Shown: positions 1 to 10,803 of the stretch, in pieces
Layout of the letters: each line of letters starts with the position of its first letter
How positions within the stretch are numbered: position 1 is the first letter of the stretch
From: Liolophura sinensis
Taxonomy: Eukaryota; Mollusca; Polyplacophora; Chitonida; Chitonidae
NCBI RefSeq assembly: GCF_032854445.1
Contig: NC_088297.1
Span: 2,337,403-2,401,402, forward strand
Direction: 5' to 3'
Length of the DNA: 64,000 nt
Program-made: the position numbers and the translations under genes
The notes under the pieces: model-generated
What the model was told of the DNA's origin: nothing
Databases searched by the model: none
The model's input: only the letters and a program-made list of their open reading frames with translations

Positions 1-341
1 AGCGCCAGAGGAAGAATGCGCAGAAGTGGTCCTTTCACCTGCAGCCAATCCGAACGACAACGAGTACAATGTACTGAAATTCTACCACTTCTCATCAGAT
101 GTTGTCCGCCGAATCCTACAGCAAACGAATGAAAACATTGACTTTCCGTTTAAAGTAACAGCTGTTGAACAAAATATTATCAGTGTCCGTCCGGAATCAG
201 CCCTTCTCTTGGCAGGACGCAGCGGGACAGGGAAAACAACATGTTGTTTGTACCGTCTTTGGCATAGCTACAAAGCATACTGGAGCCAGGCACTTTGCGA
301 AGAACCCCTTATTCCGCGGGGGAATCCAGCGGAAGCTTCAG
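1..341 (+). CDS. TRANK1: TRANK1-like gene A, partial exon with Walker A of the UvrD-like helicase
   Basis: The exon is open from the left edge (frame starts at base 2) and ends at a GTATGA donor after base 341, phase 1. It encodes the start of a superfamily-1 helicase domain; the P-loop AGRSGTGKTTC (about 212-244) has the invariant Lys and Thr for ATP binding. In TRANK1 (TPR and ankyrin repeat-containing protein 1) this motif follows a helical linker and opens the C-terminal UvrD/PcrA-like helicase half. The 5' half of the gene is outside the window. The exon is about 98.5% identical to 63414-63754 (five substitutions, no indels, three of them amino-acid changing: H/D, V/L, A/V). Function beyond helicase-like NTPase is inference. 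Confidence 0.85.
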
Positions 342-1225
342 GTATGACAAATTTTCCTCCCATTTTTGAATACCGGGTAAATTATTTTGGCTCTGTACAC
401 AATGCTGTTTATTACATCAACGTGATGCTCTTATGCACACTTGAATTCCAACCCGACAGAGAAACATATATTTGCATTTGACCAGGGAATTATTTACTGA
501 ATTTTTAAAATTTGAATTAAATGCCGTGCCTTGAATTTCGACCGATTGCATCCTGGAAAACTATTCTTCCCGACACGTTACCTAGTGGATTAACTATTTG
601 CGCATTGTTCCTTTGGAATGCCATTTACAGTTCACGTGTGGGTTGCGGGTGTCAGATTTGACGCTTAGGTTGTTACATTTGACTGAAGCGTGGGAGAGTA
701 AAACAGATGACGGCGTAACCTAACGAAATTATTTTTAGAAGAGTGTAACTAAGCCAGTACAGTCATGGAACGATACCAATAAGTATAAACGCTGTATTAT
801 ATAGATAATGCATGCCGAAGAAGGTCTGCGGGAAGTCAGGAATTGTCAGCTCGAGGGAAATTATGTTTAACCAGTCCGGTGACACATCTTGATATCCCAT
901 GTCTCATCATACATTTTATGTTTTATTATATCGTGCAAAATATGTGCGTCTTTATTGGTACTATAAATCGCATGATGTGCACACCGTTAGCGTGGCTAGC
1001 CATTGTCCGGGTAATTACTAAACAAAGAAGCTAACGTCAAAAGATTGCACTAAACAGGGTAACTGCACTGAAACAATCGCACGTAGTCGTGGAACGCTGT
1101 CATTGGCTGTTGCCTCGTATACGTGGGTTATTTTTTCGTGACCGCATGGCTGCTTTGTTTTAGTGTAATACCCTTGTACATCATATTTCGATTCTAATGT
1201 CCCATTATCTCATTGCTTATTTAAG
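342..1225 (+). other. Intron of gene A
   Basis: The intron lies between a GTATGA donor and a TTATTTAAG acceptor. I see no gene or clear repeat in it. Its first ~246 bases match 63755-64000 with two substitutions and one single-base indel, so here the intron is as conserved as the exon. Confidence 0.7.
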
Positions 1226-2607
1226 GTTGCGGCTCTTCTTTGAAGCCAGCGGTTAACTACAGGGTCGACTTGAAGAATAATGCTTCTAGCAGCGGACTCG
1301 CCAAACAAGCGTCACATCATGAAACTCTAGGCCATCTTCAGCAGCTCTTTGTCACAAAGAATGGAATATTGCTCTCAGAAGTCCACAAGAAGTTCAATGA
1401 ACTGAGGAACGGTTGTGATCTAAACAGTCTTTATAGCAGACCAGACAGTCTTCTGTCGAATAAACTGCAGGATATACCCAGTCACAAGTACCCACTCTTC
1501 GTAACGTCACGCAAACTCCTTTTGATGTTAGATGCCTCTTTGCCTGGGGAGACCTTCTTTGAGAGATCAGAGAATGGTACCTCAGCGGCAGACGACATGT
1601 GTCTGTCCGGTGCTGAGAGCTCATCACCATGTCTTTTGGAAGCCCGTCTTTCTGGTAACGCAACGTCTTTGGGAAAAATCAGTAAGCGACTGGTCACTTA
1701 CGACGTGTTTGTAGTAGAACTTTGGCCGAAGATCAGGGCAAAGTCAAAATTCCAACCATCTTTGGTATGGACAGAAATTTTCACGTTTATCAAGGGATCA
1801 TTCCAGTCCCTTCTCAGCCAGAAAGGTTATTTAACATCAGCACAATACCAAGAAGTAGGCAGAAAATGTGCCCCAAGCTTTACAGGTAATCGAGGTGACA
1901 TTTACAAAATATTTACAAATTACGAGACAGAAAGGAAGCGAAACGGATTGTTCGACGAGTGCGATCTCATACTTAACCTTCACAGGAGGCTAGATAAGAA
2001 TGTGCTTGGTTGGAAAGTCGATGAGATGTACGTTGATGAAACGCAGGATTTCACTCAAGCAGAACTGAGCCTTCTTATTAGGCTTTGTGAGAGTCCTAAC
2101 AATATGTTTCTGTCAGGTGACACAGCCCAGGCCATCATGCGAGGGATATCCTTCCGCTTCGCTGACCTCAAATCACTTTTCTACCACACCCACGACGCCT
2201 TGCCTTCAAGTCGCGTGACAATTCCGAAACAAGTGTTCCAGTTGACAGACAACTATCGCTCCCACCAAGGAATCCTTTCTCTCGCTAGCAGCATTGTTGA
2301 TCTCATGGTCGACTTCTTCCCTGAATCAGTTGATCTTTTGGACAGAGACCAGGGTGTGTTTCCTGGTCCTTCACCGATTCTTCTGGAATTTTGCAGCTCC
2401 AAAGATCTGGCGGTTTTACTAAAGGATAGCCAGCGATTGACATCAGCCATAGAGTTTGGAGCACACCAAGCAATCGTGGTTGTCAATGAAGCAGCACGTT
2501 CGAGCATTCCAGAAGAGCTGCGGGCTGGCTTGGTTCTGACCATTGAAGAGTCCAAGGGTCTGGAATTTGACGACATTCTCCTCTACAACTTTTTCAAAGA
2601 TTCTGAC
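1226..2607 (+). CDS. TRANK1: TRANK1-like gene A, main helicase core exon
   Basis: A 1382-nt exon (460 codons plus a split Gly) running from acceptor TTATTTAAG to donor GTGAGT. It carries the superfamily-1 motifs in order: the DExx-box Walker B as VDETQDF (2032-2052), the motif III-like FLSGDTAQAI (about 2107-2136), LTDNYRSHQGIL with the conserved NYR (about 2242-2277), and motif V TIEESKGLEFDDILL (about 2539-2583). The N-terminal part (QLFVTKNGILLSEVHKKF) is the UvrD-like lid region typical of TRANK1-type proteins. All motifs needed for ATP hydrolysis are present, so this half looks catalytically competent. Incoming phase 1 and outgoing phase 0 fit the neighbouring exons. The open frame runs past the donor to 2868, but conservation stops at 2607. 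Confidence 0.88.
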
Positions 2608-2984
2608 GTGAGTACTGGTCTATATAATTGTTCTACATCTCTGCAGAATATCTGTGTCAGAAACTGTTTTACCATGACTAAACTCTTTTGGAGACCTCAT
2701 GGAAGCATGTTATTGTGTAGAAACGCAACAACCCTTTGCAAATCACAATGCCATTTTCAAGATCTGACGAACGTAGGTTTTGTGCTTAAAGCCAGCATGT
2801 TGAATGCAATGCCTAATTTGCCTGCGGAATTTTCGGATACTCGACAGTGCACTTCTTCTAGTCTTTAAAAAATTCCAATTATGAAATCAACCAGATCAAG
2901 GGTTGCAGAGAAACCTATAAGATAGACAGACACTGGTTCCTATATTCATCATTAAATGGACACTTATACCGTAACATGCCACGA

Positions 2985-3220
2985 GCTGGCATAGCTCTGA
3001 CCAGTGAAGAGGCCAAGGGTCTGTAATTTGGCGACATTCTCCTCTTCAAGTTTTCTAAAGATTCTGACATGAGTACTGTTCTGACTAATTGTTTTACGTC
3101 TATGGAGAATATATCTGATTAGATCAACGGTTGCAAAGAAAACTATGATGGACAGACAGACACTGGTTCCTACAGTTACAGCTATGTGGACACTTATATC
3201 GTACCACCTGACACGCCGTA
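2985..3220 (+). pseudogene. Decayed duplicate of the 3' end of the helicase core exon, lying in the next intron
   Basis: This stretch closely matches 2523-2960, the end of the preceding exon plus the start of its intron. It repeats the motif V coding segment (TSEEAKGL then a TAA stop, then FGDILLFKFSKDSD) and the flanking intron text, including 'cagacactggttcct' and 'ggacacttata'. The TAA replaces the Glu codon before FDD, and the donor GTGAGT has become ATGAGT, so it cannot act as an exon. It is a local tandem duplication later inactivated. Confidence 0.75.
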
Positions 3221-3340
3221 CATGTTTGCATGACGTACATCACGTCATGACAATAAAGTGCAATATCATTTTATCAAGAGTAATCGACATATTGAAGTAG
3301 AAATATAATTTCTTCTTTGCCTACTTTCTTTTAATACCAG

Positions 3341-3452
3341 GCTAACGATGAATGGAGAATTGTCACATCGTATCTGCACCGATTGGCGACTGCTAGAGAC
3401 GAACCCCAGGCCGCTGGGCCCAGTACACCTGCACCGGTAGAGATCGATCAAG
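3341..3452 (+). CDS. TRANK1: TRANK1-like gene A, small exon between motifs V and VI
   Basis: A 112-nt exon from acceptor TTAATACCAG to donor GTATCG. It begins in phase 0 with ANDEWRIVTSYLHRLATA and ends in phase 1 after a Pro/Ala-rich linker (PQAAGPSTPAPVEIDQ). The EWRIV.YL segment and its place between motifs V and VI match the TRANK1 helicase layout. The frame is kept with the exons on both sides. Confidence 0.8.
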
Positions 3453-4239
3453 GTATCGTTTTAAAGAATGGTATTTTTTCATATTTATTTCCAACCCTGT
3501 TTTCACAGTTCGATCAAATAGAACAATATGTAGAGTTTAACATAACGCTTTGCTGACGAAATAGAAATAAATTATAATTGTTCTATTTTCATACGACCAT
3601 CTAATCGCGGTAAGACGAATGTAATATAGGAGGGTCATGTTTTACAGTATATGTCAAATGGTGAAATTTTACTATAATCCACGGTAGTCTGTAGATACCA
3701 GATCTTTTTCATTCGTCCCATTTTAGCTTCCATACTTTAGATCTGCATGCTTGTATTTACTAACTTGTAACACGGAAACAAACATAGCTTTTCCATGCTT
3801 TAGGTCTGCATGCTTTCATTCACTGACCATGTAATTTCGGAAACAGTCAAAGCTTTTCTTTAATCCATGAGTAATTATTACGCTATACCAATTGAATAAA
3901 CTGCTCAAAGAATCTTTACGAAGAGCTCAAATCGGTTCATTTTGCCCAATCGAAAAACAGGATGACTAAAGCTTAATATATCGAAAAGACCGATGACTTC
4001 AGATATTGAAAGTCTTGAGTAAGAACGGACAAAGCAGCCTTCAAATCATTTCACAAGTAAACAAACAGAGCAGGGGTAAAAAAAATAGCCATTACATCTT
4101 GGTTAACAATGGGCAGAGTATACAAAAAGTTGATTATTTTTTAAAATCAGTCAACATCAAAACCATCAATATCGCGTATGGCCACGCTTTGCTTCAATAA
4201 ACGGGAAAACTCTCCGACGCAGAGAAAAAGAAAGTCGTC

Positions 4240-5060
4240 TTATGAGATGACGCGGGATTCGTTGCCATTTATCTTTGAGAGCGAACGTCAGTTCTGGTCT
4301 GTTGGCTGCAAGGTGTGGCCGCTATCTTAATCGGCGTCCAGGAAGTTCTGCACAGCTCGAGCTGTATGGGGCCTGGCGTTGGCATGCTGGACACCACGGG
4401 GCTGCTGTTGAAGGCATGGCAGGACAACAGGACGTAAAATGTCTTCCACGTAACGTTGAGCCGTTAGGTTCCAGTAGATAATGACCAGTGGTGTCCGTTC
4501 CTCTCCACAAATCCCACCCCACACTATCACACTGCCGCCACCAAACGGTACCACCTCCTGGATGCATGATGCAGCCGTTCGTTCGCCTCTTCGGCGGTAA
4601 ACTCCTTGTGTGTCATCGGCTCGGAACAGACCGAAGCGGTTTTCATCCGTGAAAACATCATGTTGCCAATCACGTCGCTGCCAACGGTGTACAATTCAAG
4701 CCATCGCAGTCTCTGGCGACAATGTTCGGCTGTCAAGAACTGCCCACTGAATGGTCGATAGGCCCTAATTCCGTGAGCCATGAGTCTCCTGGACACGGTC
4801 TACTGACTGAACCAGTGACCTAAGGCACTGATTGACGATGACGGCACTGTCAGGAAGCGGTTCCTCAGGTGTAAGGTGCGCAGCTACCCGTCTTCTCTGG
4901 GCGTAGTTACACTAGGCCTGCCTGTTCTTGGCCTCTCCCATGTCTGCCTTGTCTGTCTGTAACTTTGCATCAAGTCTGACACAGTTACACGAGAGCAGTC
5001 GAAGGTCCTTGCAATGTGGGCTTGGGTGTTTCCCATGGATACCACACCCAGGGCCTTTGC
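4240..5060 (-). mobile_element. Tc1/mariner-like transposon relic
   Basis: Reading the minus strand in several frames gives Tc1-type transposase pieces in the right order. Near 5010-4930 is a helix-turn-helix piece similar to 'FDCSRVTVS'. Near 4790-4620 is 'HGIRAYRPFSGQ' then 'LTAEHCRQRLRW'. Near 4550-4330 is the DDE core with GGGSVIVWGGI, then 'RTPLVIIYWNLTAQRYV' and 'NARPHTARAVQNFL'. Several frameshifts and stops break it, so it is inactive. I could not place terminal inverted repeats with confidence. It sits antisense in an intron of gene A. Confidence 0.8.
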
Positions 5061-5489
5061 GTTGTTGTGAAGTCAATCGAGTCATTACTTTGGTGGTTTT
5101 TAGTTAGTGTGGAAACCAGCCGTTATAACGTTTTTATACACCTATTACATGTGAAGTTGCGGCCATCTATGGGTTACGTGATTTTTCAACTTTCTTCGTT
5201 GTCTCAAAACAAATTCGTGTGGATGTATATGACGCTTGTGGCACATGGGAATATGCTTCGTACAATGTTTTCCTACAATAATTTGGTATTTATTTCCTAA
5301 GAAGTCTGGTTAAAGTTAACTCACGGAGTCGTAAAGCTTCTTTTGGCCGTCAGTTTATTTGAATAAAATATTAGTATATAACAATTAACACGAGCATTAC
5401 TAGAGCATACAAAACCAAAAATCGACAAGCAGCATTCAAATCAATATACTAAATAATAATAATAATATGTTTTTACCGTTGGTTTTCAG

Positions 5490-5696
5490 AAGCAATACAG
5501 ACGTCAGCTTGCCGACCACTGGCATTTAACCCTATGAAGCACAGGGTTCTGTGCTCGGAGTTCAAGCGGCTGTACACAGCGATAACCCGGGCTCGTGTCA
5601 ATCTGTGGATTTACGATGAAGACGAGAAAAGCCGTGCATCGGTTTTCGATTACTTCAAAGCGAGATGCTTGGTGCGAACGATTACTTCAGCCGAAG
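5490..5696 (+). CDS. TRANK1: TRANK1-like gene A, helicase motif VI exon
   Basis: A 207-nt exon from acceptor TTGGTTTTCAG to donor GTATAC, phase 1 in and phase 1 out. It encodes 'PMKHRVLCSEFKRLYTAITR' and 'ARVNLWIYDEDEKSRA'. YTAITRAR is superfamily-1 motif VI, whose Arg contacts the ATP gamma-phosphate; the following LWI.DED and FDYF motifs are characteristic of TRANK1. It completes the helicase set begun upstream. Confidence 0.87.
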
Positions 5697-5855
5697 GTAT
5701 ACTCCTCAAATTTCAAATTCAGCTATGTATACATGGAATGTGCAAGTTACATTTGTTTTTAGAAAGAAAAGGTTGACATGGCCCTTTTTTCTGCCAAAAA
5801 AATTTAATTTTTCACCTAACCAACATTTGTAATTACTCACAAAAAATATTTTCAG

Positions 5856-6184
5856 ATTCTGAACAAGAAACATTCGCACAAATGTCCAGTTCGGCCGACT
5901 GGACCTGGAGAGGCGACCAGTTCATGGAGCGCCATTCATATGACATGGCCATCAAATGTTATCAGAAAGCTGGGGATCGAGCTCGAGAACACGTGGCTAT
6001 GGCACACGCAGCGTCCCGCCGGGCCCGTGGACTACAGGCCAACCCTTCCAAGATGAGAGAAGAATTCCTCACGGCTGCAAAGTTGTACTTGGTGAACTGC
6101 GGAATGGTTGTTGAGGCGGCGAAGTGTCTTGTGGATGCCCACGAGACATTGTTAGCGGCACGTCTGTACGGGAAAGTTGGGCGG
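5856..6184 (+). CDS. TRANK1: TRANK1-like gene A, helical-repeat exon after the helicase
   Basis: A 329-nt exon from acceptor ATATTTTCAG to donor GTAATC, phase 1 in and phase 0 out. It starts DSEQETFAQMSSSADW and then forms TPR-like paired helices (WRGDQFMERHSYDMAIKCYQ, followed by KAGDRAREHVAMAHAASRRA and LVNCGMVVEAAKCLVDA). Such alpha-solenoid segments follow the helicase in TRANK1-type proteins and probably mediate protein contacts. A full SINE begins 48 bases downstream. Confidence 0.83.
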
Positions 6185-6231
6185 GTAATCAAATCAATTC
6201 GCATGCAATGCTTATGTGGTCTAGCCCTGTG

Positions 6232-6502
6232 GGGGCCTCCGTGGCTCAGTCGGTTAGCGCGCTAGCGCAGCGTAGTGACCCAGAAGCCTCTCACCAATGC
6301 GGTCGCTGTGAGTTCAAGACCAGCTCATGCTGGCTTCCTCTCCGGCCGTACGTGGGAAGGTCTGTCAGCAACCTGCGGATGGTCGTGGGTTTCCGCCGGG
6401 CTCTGCCCGGTTTCCACCCACCATAATGCTGGCCGCCGTCGTATAAGTGAAATATTCTTGAGTACGGCGTAAAACACCAATCAAAAAAAAAAAAAAAAAA
6501 AA
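6232..6502 (+). mobile_element. Full-length tRNA-derived SINE (family 1) with target-site duplication
   Basis: The head 'tggctcagtcggttagcgcg' resembles a tRNA A box and 'gagttcaagacc' a B box. The body ends 'gagtacggcgtaaaacacc' followed by an A-tract. It is flanked by identical 12-bp copies of TCTAGCCCTGTG (6220-6231 and 6503-6514), a target-site duplication showing insertion by retrotransposition. Confidence 0.92.
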
Positions 6503-6549
6503 TCTAGCCCTGTGTAACCAATGAACCCTGTTACACTTCAAATCACCTC

Positions 6550-6815
6550 GGGGCCTCCGTTGCTCAGTCGGTTGGCGCGCTAGCGCGGCCTAATGACCAG
6601 GAGCCTCTCACCAATGCGGTCGCTGTGAGTTCAAGTCCAGCTCATGCTGGCTTCATCTCCGGTCATACGTGGGAAGGTCTGTCAGTAACCTGCGGATGGT
6701 CGTGGGTTTTCCCCGGGCTCTGATCGGTTTCAACCCATCATAATGCTGGCCGCCGTCGTATGAGTGAAATATTTTTGAGTACGGCGTAAAACACCAATCA
6801 TATCAATAAATAAAA
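6550..6815 (+). mobile_element. Second full-length family-1 SINE with its own target-site duplication
   Basis: Same family and orientation as the copy at 6232-6502, only 35 bases beyond that copy's target-site duplication. It is flanked by TCAAATCACCTC at 6538-6549 and 6816-6827. The tail is 'accaatcatatcaataaataaaa' rather than a pure A-tract. Two independent insertions in one intron. Confidence 0.9.
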
Positions 6816-6839
6816 TCAAATCACCTCCTTTGAGGTATA

Positions 6840-7030
6840 TTGATTTATTTAAGAATATTTCACATATACCTCGCCGCACAGCATTATGTTGGGGAGAAAA
6901 CCCGGGGGAAACGCACGACAATCGAGAGGAAGCCAACAATTGCTGGAACTCACAGCGATCAGATTGGTGAAAGGTGATTGTACATTTGCTCCGCTAGGAA
7001 ACTAACCACTAGGCCTTAGAGTCCCGTTTG
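6840..7030 (-). mobile_element. Degenerate family-1 SINE, minus orientation
   Basis: Reverse-orientation remnants are recognisable ('aagaatatttcacatatac', 'cagcattatg', 'gaactcacagcga', 'attggtga'), with many substitutions and internal losses. Confidence 0.65.
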
Positions 7031-7604
7031 ATACTATACACCCAGTTCTGCCGACATATCCTTACAAAAATTCCTACCTGCTCAACAAAGGTTTATATTT
7101 ATTGCTAAATTATCCTCCTTTAGGGCATTTACAATAATCACTTTTGTTAGCTCTGGGCCTGGTGAATATCACCTGAGAAGGTGTCGGTGTTCGGTGATTT
7201 TTCGTTAAACTTGGTTTGGTGAATGTATACAAGATGTGAGGTTAATGTTTTAGGTTACCGTAATTATAGTTTGTTATGTTCAATACGTCCGTAAACTATA
7301 GAATGTAACTATATGGTGTATCAGTATATGTTATATTAACGCACCACGAATGTCGCAAAAAGAGCACAAAAATATGACAATATGACAAAAAATGAGACTT
7401 GACGAAAATGGCACTTTGCTGCCTCGTTCGGTTTGTTCAAACCACGGCATCCTTTCACTGTGAAAACCTAGGGCAAATTTACTAACTCAGCTCATCATTC
7501 CTTAAGATGTTCAAATAAGGCATGTACGTATGTACGTACTCTTGAAAGTTCACACCGTACTTAACAATTTAAGTACAACAAAGAGTCATTAGGTGTATGT
7601 CCGA

Positions 7605-7790
7605 AGCCTCCGTGAGCGAGGTGGTTAGCATGCAACCGCGTCGCAATGACCCGCGAGCCTCTCACCAATGCGGTAGTTCTGAATTCAAGTCAAGTTTATG
7701 CTGGCTTCTTCTCCGGCCGAACGTGAGAAGATATTGTTAATATTGTTAGTAATATTGTTAGGTACGCGTAAAACACCTATCAAATAAATA
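7605..7790 (+). mobile_element. Degenerate family-1 SINE, plus orientation
   Basis: The head 'gaagcctccgtgagcgaggt', the middle 'gcctctcaccaatgcggt' and the end 'cgcgtaaaacacctatcaaa' are recognisable. The 3' body is replaced by a short 'aatattgtta' repeat (about 7730-7760). Confidence 0.7.
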
Positions 7791-7848
7791 CATACAATGT
7801 GTCTTCTTTGAAAGAACGTGAAATCGAGTACACACGTGTTACTTGCAG

Positions 7849-8013
7849 ATGGAAAAGGCTGGTGAACTGTACAAACTCTGTGATCACCATTATTATGAGA
7901 GCTGGCAGTTTGAATCACAAGGGCTGTACAATAAGGCCGTCCAGACTCTGTGTGATATCAACAGCTTTGACATAGCCATTGATGTCGTGGAAAGATACGA
8001 CAGCAAGGTCAAG
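7849..8013 (+). CDS. TRANK1: TRANK1-like gene A, short helical-repeat exon
   Basis: A 165-nt exon (55 codons, phase 0 at both ends) from acceptor TTACTTGCAG to donor GTACGT. It encodes MEKAGELYKLCDHHYYESWQ and continues with GLYNKAVQTLCDINSFDIAI, a TPR-like helical hairpin that continues the C-terminal solenoid. The initial Met codon is internal to the protein, not a start. The exon end and its donor form the first unit of a degenerate minisatellite that runs into the intron. Confidence 0.82.
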
Positions 8014-8790
8014 GTACGTAAACCCAAGGTCAAAGTATATAAAGTCAACGTCAAGCCATGTAAACCTCATGTTATGGTATGTAACGTATGTGTTATGTAA
8101 TGTGAGGCCAATGTCAAAGGGACACGATAGCATGGTTGGTAGAGCGTCCGCTACGGGAACGGTAGATCCAGGGTCAATCCTAAGACTATAAATGAGAAAG
8201 CTGTAGTCTCCTCGCTTGGGGTTCAGAATTAAAGGAACAGTGCAACGACTGATTGACCCGTATCAGTATAATGGCTCGGGCTGGGCCGCTTACTTGCCTT
8301 TGGTTATTCTTCTTAACAAAGCAGCGCTATAAAGAAGAGCGGTGGAAATCTGTACTGCAACAAGGAGGCACATTACACGTACATGCACCCTAAGGTTTCC
8401 TTCGTCGTCATGTGAAAAATTGTTAAAGCACGACGTTAAACACCCAGCATTCACTCACACCATGTCAAGGTGTTTAAGTTCAAGGTCAACCTATGTCGCC
8501 CCAAGCTCAGGGATTGTAAACTCAAGCTGATGGTGTGTGAGGCCAAGCTCCAGGGGCCTCCCGCGCGGAGAAATCGTTGGCTAAGTTGGTTATAACCAAT
8601 AAGGCGACATATGATAAAGGCATATGCTGCCATTGTAGTCACCTTAGGCTACGATCACGTTGTGCAAGAGATCTCGGGCGTGTAAGGCCAAGATCCAAGT
8701 ATGTAAGGCCAAAGTCCACGTAAGATCAATGTATGTCGGCCAACGATATGTACGTTCAATGTCAAGGCATGTAAACGTGAGGTTATGATA
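8001..8790 (+). repeat. Degenerate minisatellite seeded by the exon end and splice donor, interrupted by a SINE
   Basis: Imperfect ~20-26 bp units of the type 'aaggtcaaggtacgtaa' and 'aggccaagatcaaggta' run from 8001 to about 8118, then resume from 8462 to about 8790. The first unit contains the real donor of the exon ending at 8013; later units carry similar GTA-rich sequences. The SINE at 8119-8461 splits the array. Confidence 0.7.
8119..8461 (+). mobile_element. tRNA-derived SINE, family 2
   Basis: The head 'ggttggtagagcgtccgcta' with 'ccagggtcaatcct' resembles tRNA A and B boxes. The 3' part 'gagcggtggaaatctg', then 'gcaccctaaggtttccttcg' and 'cgacgttaaacaccc' and a 'cattcactcacac' tail form a distinct family from the other SINEs here. 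A reversed tail fragment of the same family lies at 14623-14695. Confidence 0.75.
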
Positions 8791-8949
8791 TTATTAGGGT
8801 ATCGGCATAATAAGCCAAAATCAATTCCCGATAATGAGACTAGCCTGGGTCAAACAGAGTAACACTCTTAAACACTAAAATGGTTGGTTTAACTATTTAA
8901 TAAATCAGAAAAGAAAATAATGAATTAAACTACAAATATCAATGCACAG

Positions 8950-9098
<149 letters not shown>

Positions 9099-9881
9099 GT
9101 CACAATAAATGGCGGCAGCCTACTAGTATGTATAAATACTTCTTATCTGAGTTACGCTACAGTCCTTAATTTGACTTTCCTTCGTTGTCCACTCGGCCCT
9201 GGAATATTCCAATCCTGCTGGTTGGACGTCCGTTTCCTCTTTACTGGCACAGTGTGTTGATATCTCCCCAAACCACAACAAGGTTGAATCCTCCGACTTG
9301 TCTTACGAAGGGAGGTTGATACTCTTCTGATATTGAGAGCACAAAACAAAACAAAACCTCCAGCAAGCATATACGATAGTTACAGTTCACAAATGGTAGA
9401 ATGTCGGCCAACAATAACTTGTTAGTCCTAGTCCGGCTAATCCAAATTACACCAGCTTTTCCGCTCTAAAGTTACTAACGATTTCCTCTCACTATAGCTG
9501 TGATGTATCGTCCGTAACTCCGTGAAAGACACCTCATTGCTCTCCAAATATCACTGTCATATCCCTATCTTACCTCTGTGTATCACTGACCCTTCACTGA
9601 CTCTCTCACTGACTGACTCTCTCTAAGCCTACAAATCCGCCGCCTTACATATTAATTTAATTCTTTATTTGTTTACTGAGGATATCCCACAACCCATGGG
9701 TCACTAGGGGGTCTCCTCAAACTTATATACATGATACATTTATATAATCAAAACTTGATAGTGAAGAATAACATATTTACAATACACATAGGCGTCCAAT
9801 ACTGCACACACTCATATACTTCATTAAGTACCGATTATATAACAGATTTAAGAATGAGTTTCAGTCTTAGCACTTTGTGCC

Positions 9882-10803
9882 TTAAGAGCAGCTTGTTTGA
9901 ACTACTTGGTGAGTACGATGGATAAATCTTCGAGTATCTTGAATGAATTTGTGCACAGAACAGAATATGGTTTTATTGTCTTTAAGAGATAGGTCATTTG
10001 ATCCAAAAAGTAAAATATTTGAGATATGTTTTGAGCAATGCGGAAGGAAAATAGATAAGTGAGCATTTGGAGAAATCGTTTTAGTAAACCTGTCGAACAT
10101 GTTCTTCCTTTGAGCGGCATATGCGGGACATTCAATAAGAAAATGATGAGAATTTTCACATTTGTAATTACATTTATGACAAGACTGGTCATCTGAAAGG
10201 CGATTGGTAAATAAGTCTGCGTGAAGAGCGCTCAGTCCCATCCGCATCCTACAATGCAGTATCGAGGAAAATGTGACAAAAGAATCGTACAGTACGGAAA
10301 TAGTAATGCTGTCAACAAAACTAGGTTTGAGATAGGATTTAAGCTTTTCTAGAGAGTCGTGACGAAAGTGGAGAGGTATTGAATTCCAATCTTTAATTGT
10401 TTGGGGAATAAATGACGACATGTACAACTGGATACGACCTTTGGGAAGACGGATGTTGTGCTTATTTCGTAGATTGCATGTACTGGCAACAGCTTCATTT
10501 CCGCATGGTAGTAATTTTTTCAAATAAGGAGGCGATAGCCCATTTATAATTTTATGGAAGAGAAGAATTCTGTGGGATCTACGTCTCACATAAAGCGGTT
10601 CCCATCTTAGTTCATTTAATAATTTACTATACGTTGTCCGACGTAGGCCCCCAGAACAGAGAAGAGCAGCTCTTCGCTGAATTATTTCAAGTTTTTGAGA
10701 CAACACTATACCGCAATTGTCAAACAGGATGTCACCATATTCGATGGTAGATCTTATTTGACTGAAGTATAGAGTTTTCAAACATTTTCGGGTAAGGCAT
10801 TTC
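9882..10803 (-). pseudogene. LINE ORF, C-terminal part after the frameshift
   Basis: This is the thumb/C-terminal region of the reverse transcriptase ORF in the +1 shifted frame: 'LYFSQIRSTIEYGDILFDNC', then 'RRTTYSKLLNELRWEPLYVR' and a Cys/His knuckle 'CHKCNYKCENSHHFLIEC'. This is typical of the end of CR1/Jockey-like ORF2. Confidence 0.8.

Noticed and set aside
2608-2868. C-terminal extension of the helicase exon
   Set aside because: It begins at a strong GTGAGT donor and the text is non-conserved intron; the next exon joins in phase and restores the helicase motif order.
6232-6310. tRNA gene
   Set aside because: A- and B-box-like sequences are the head of a SINE, with target-site duplications around the whole element; no cloverleaf with a proper acceptor stem was seen.
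8119-8190. tRNA gene
   Set aside because: The tRNA-like segment continues into a SINE body and tail.
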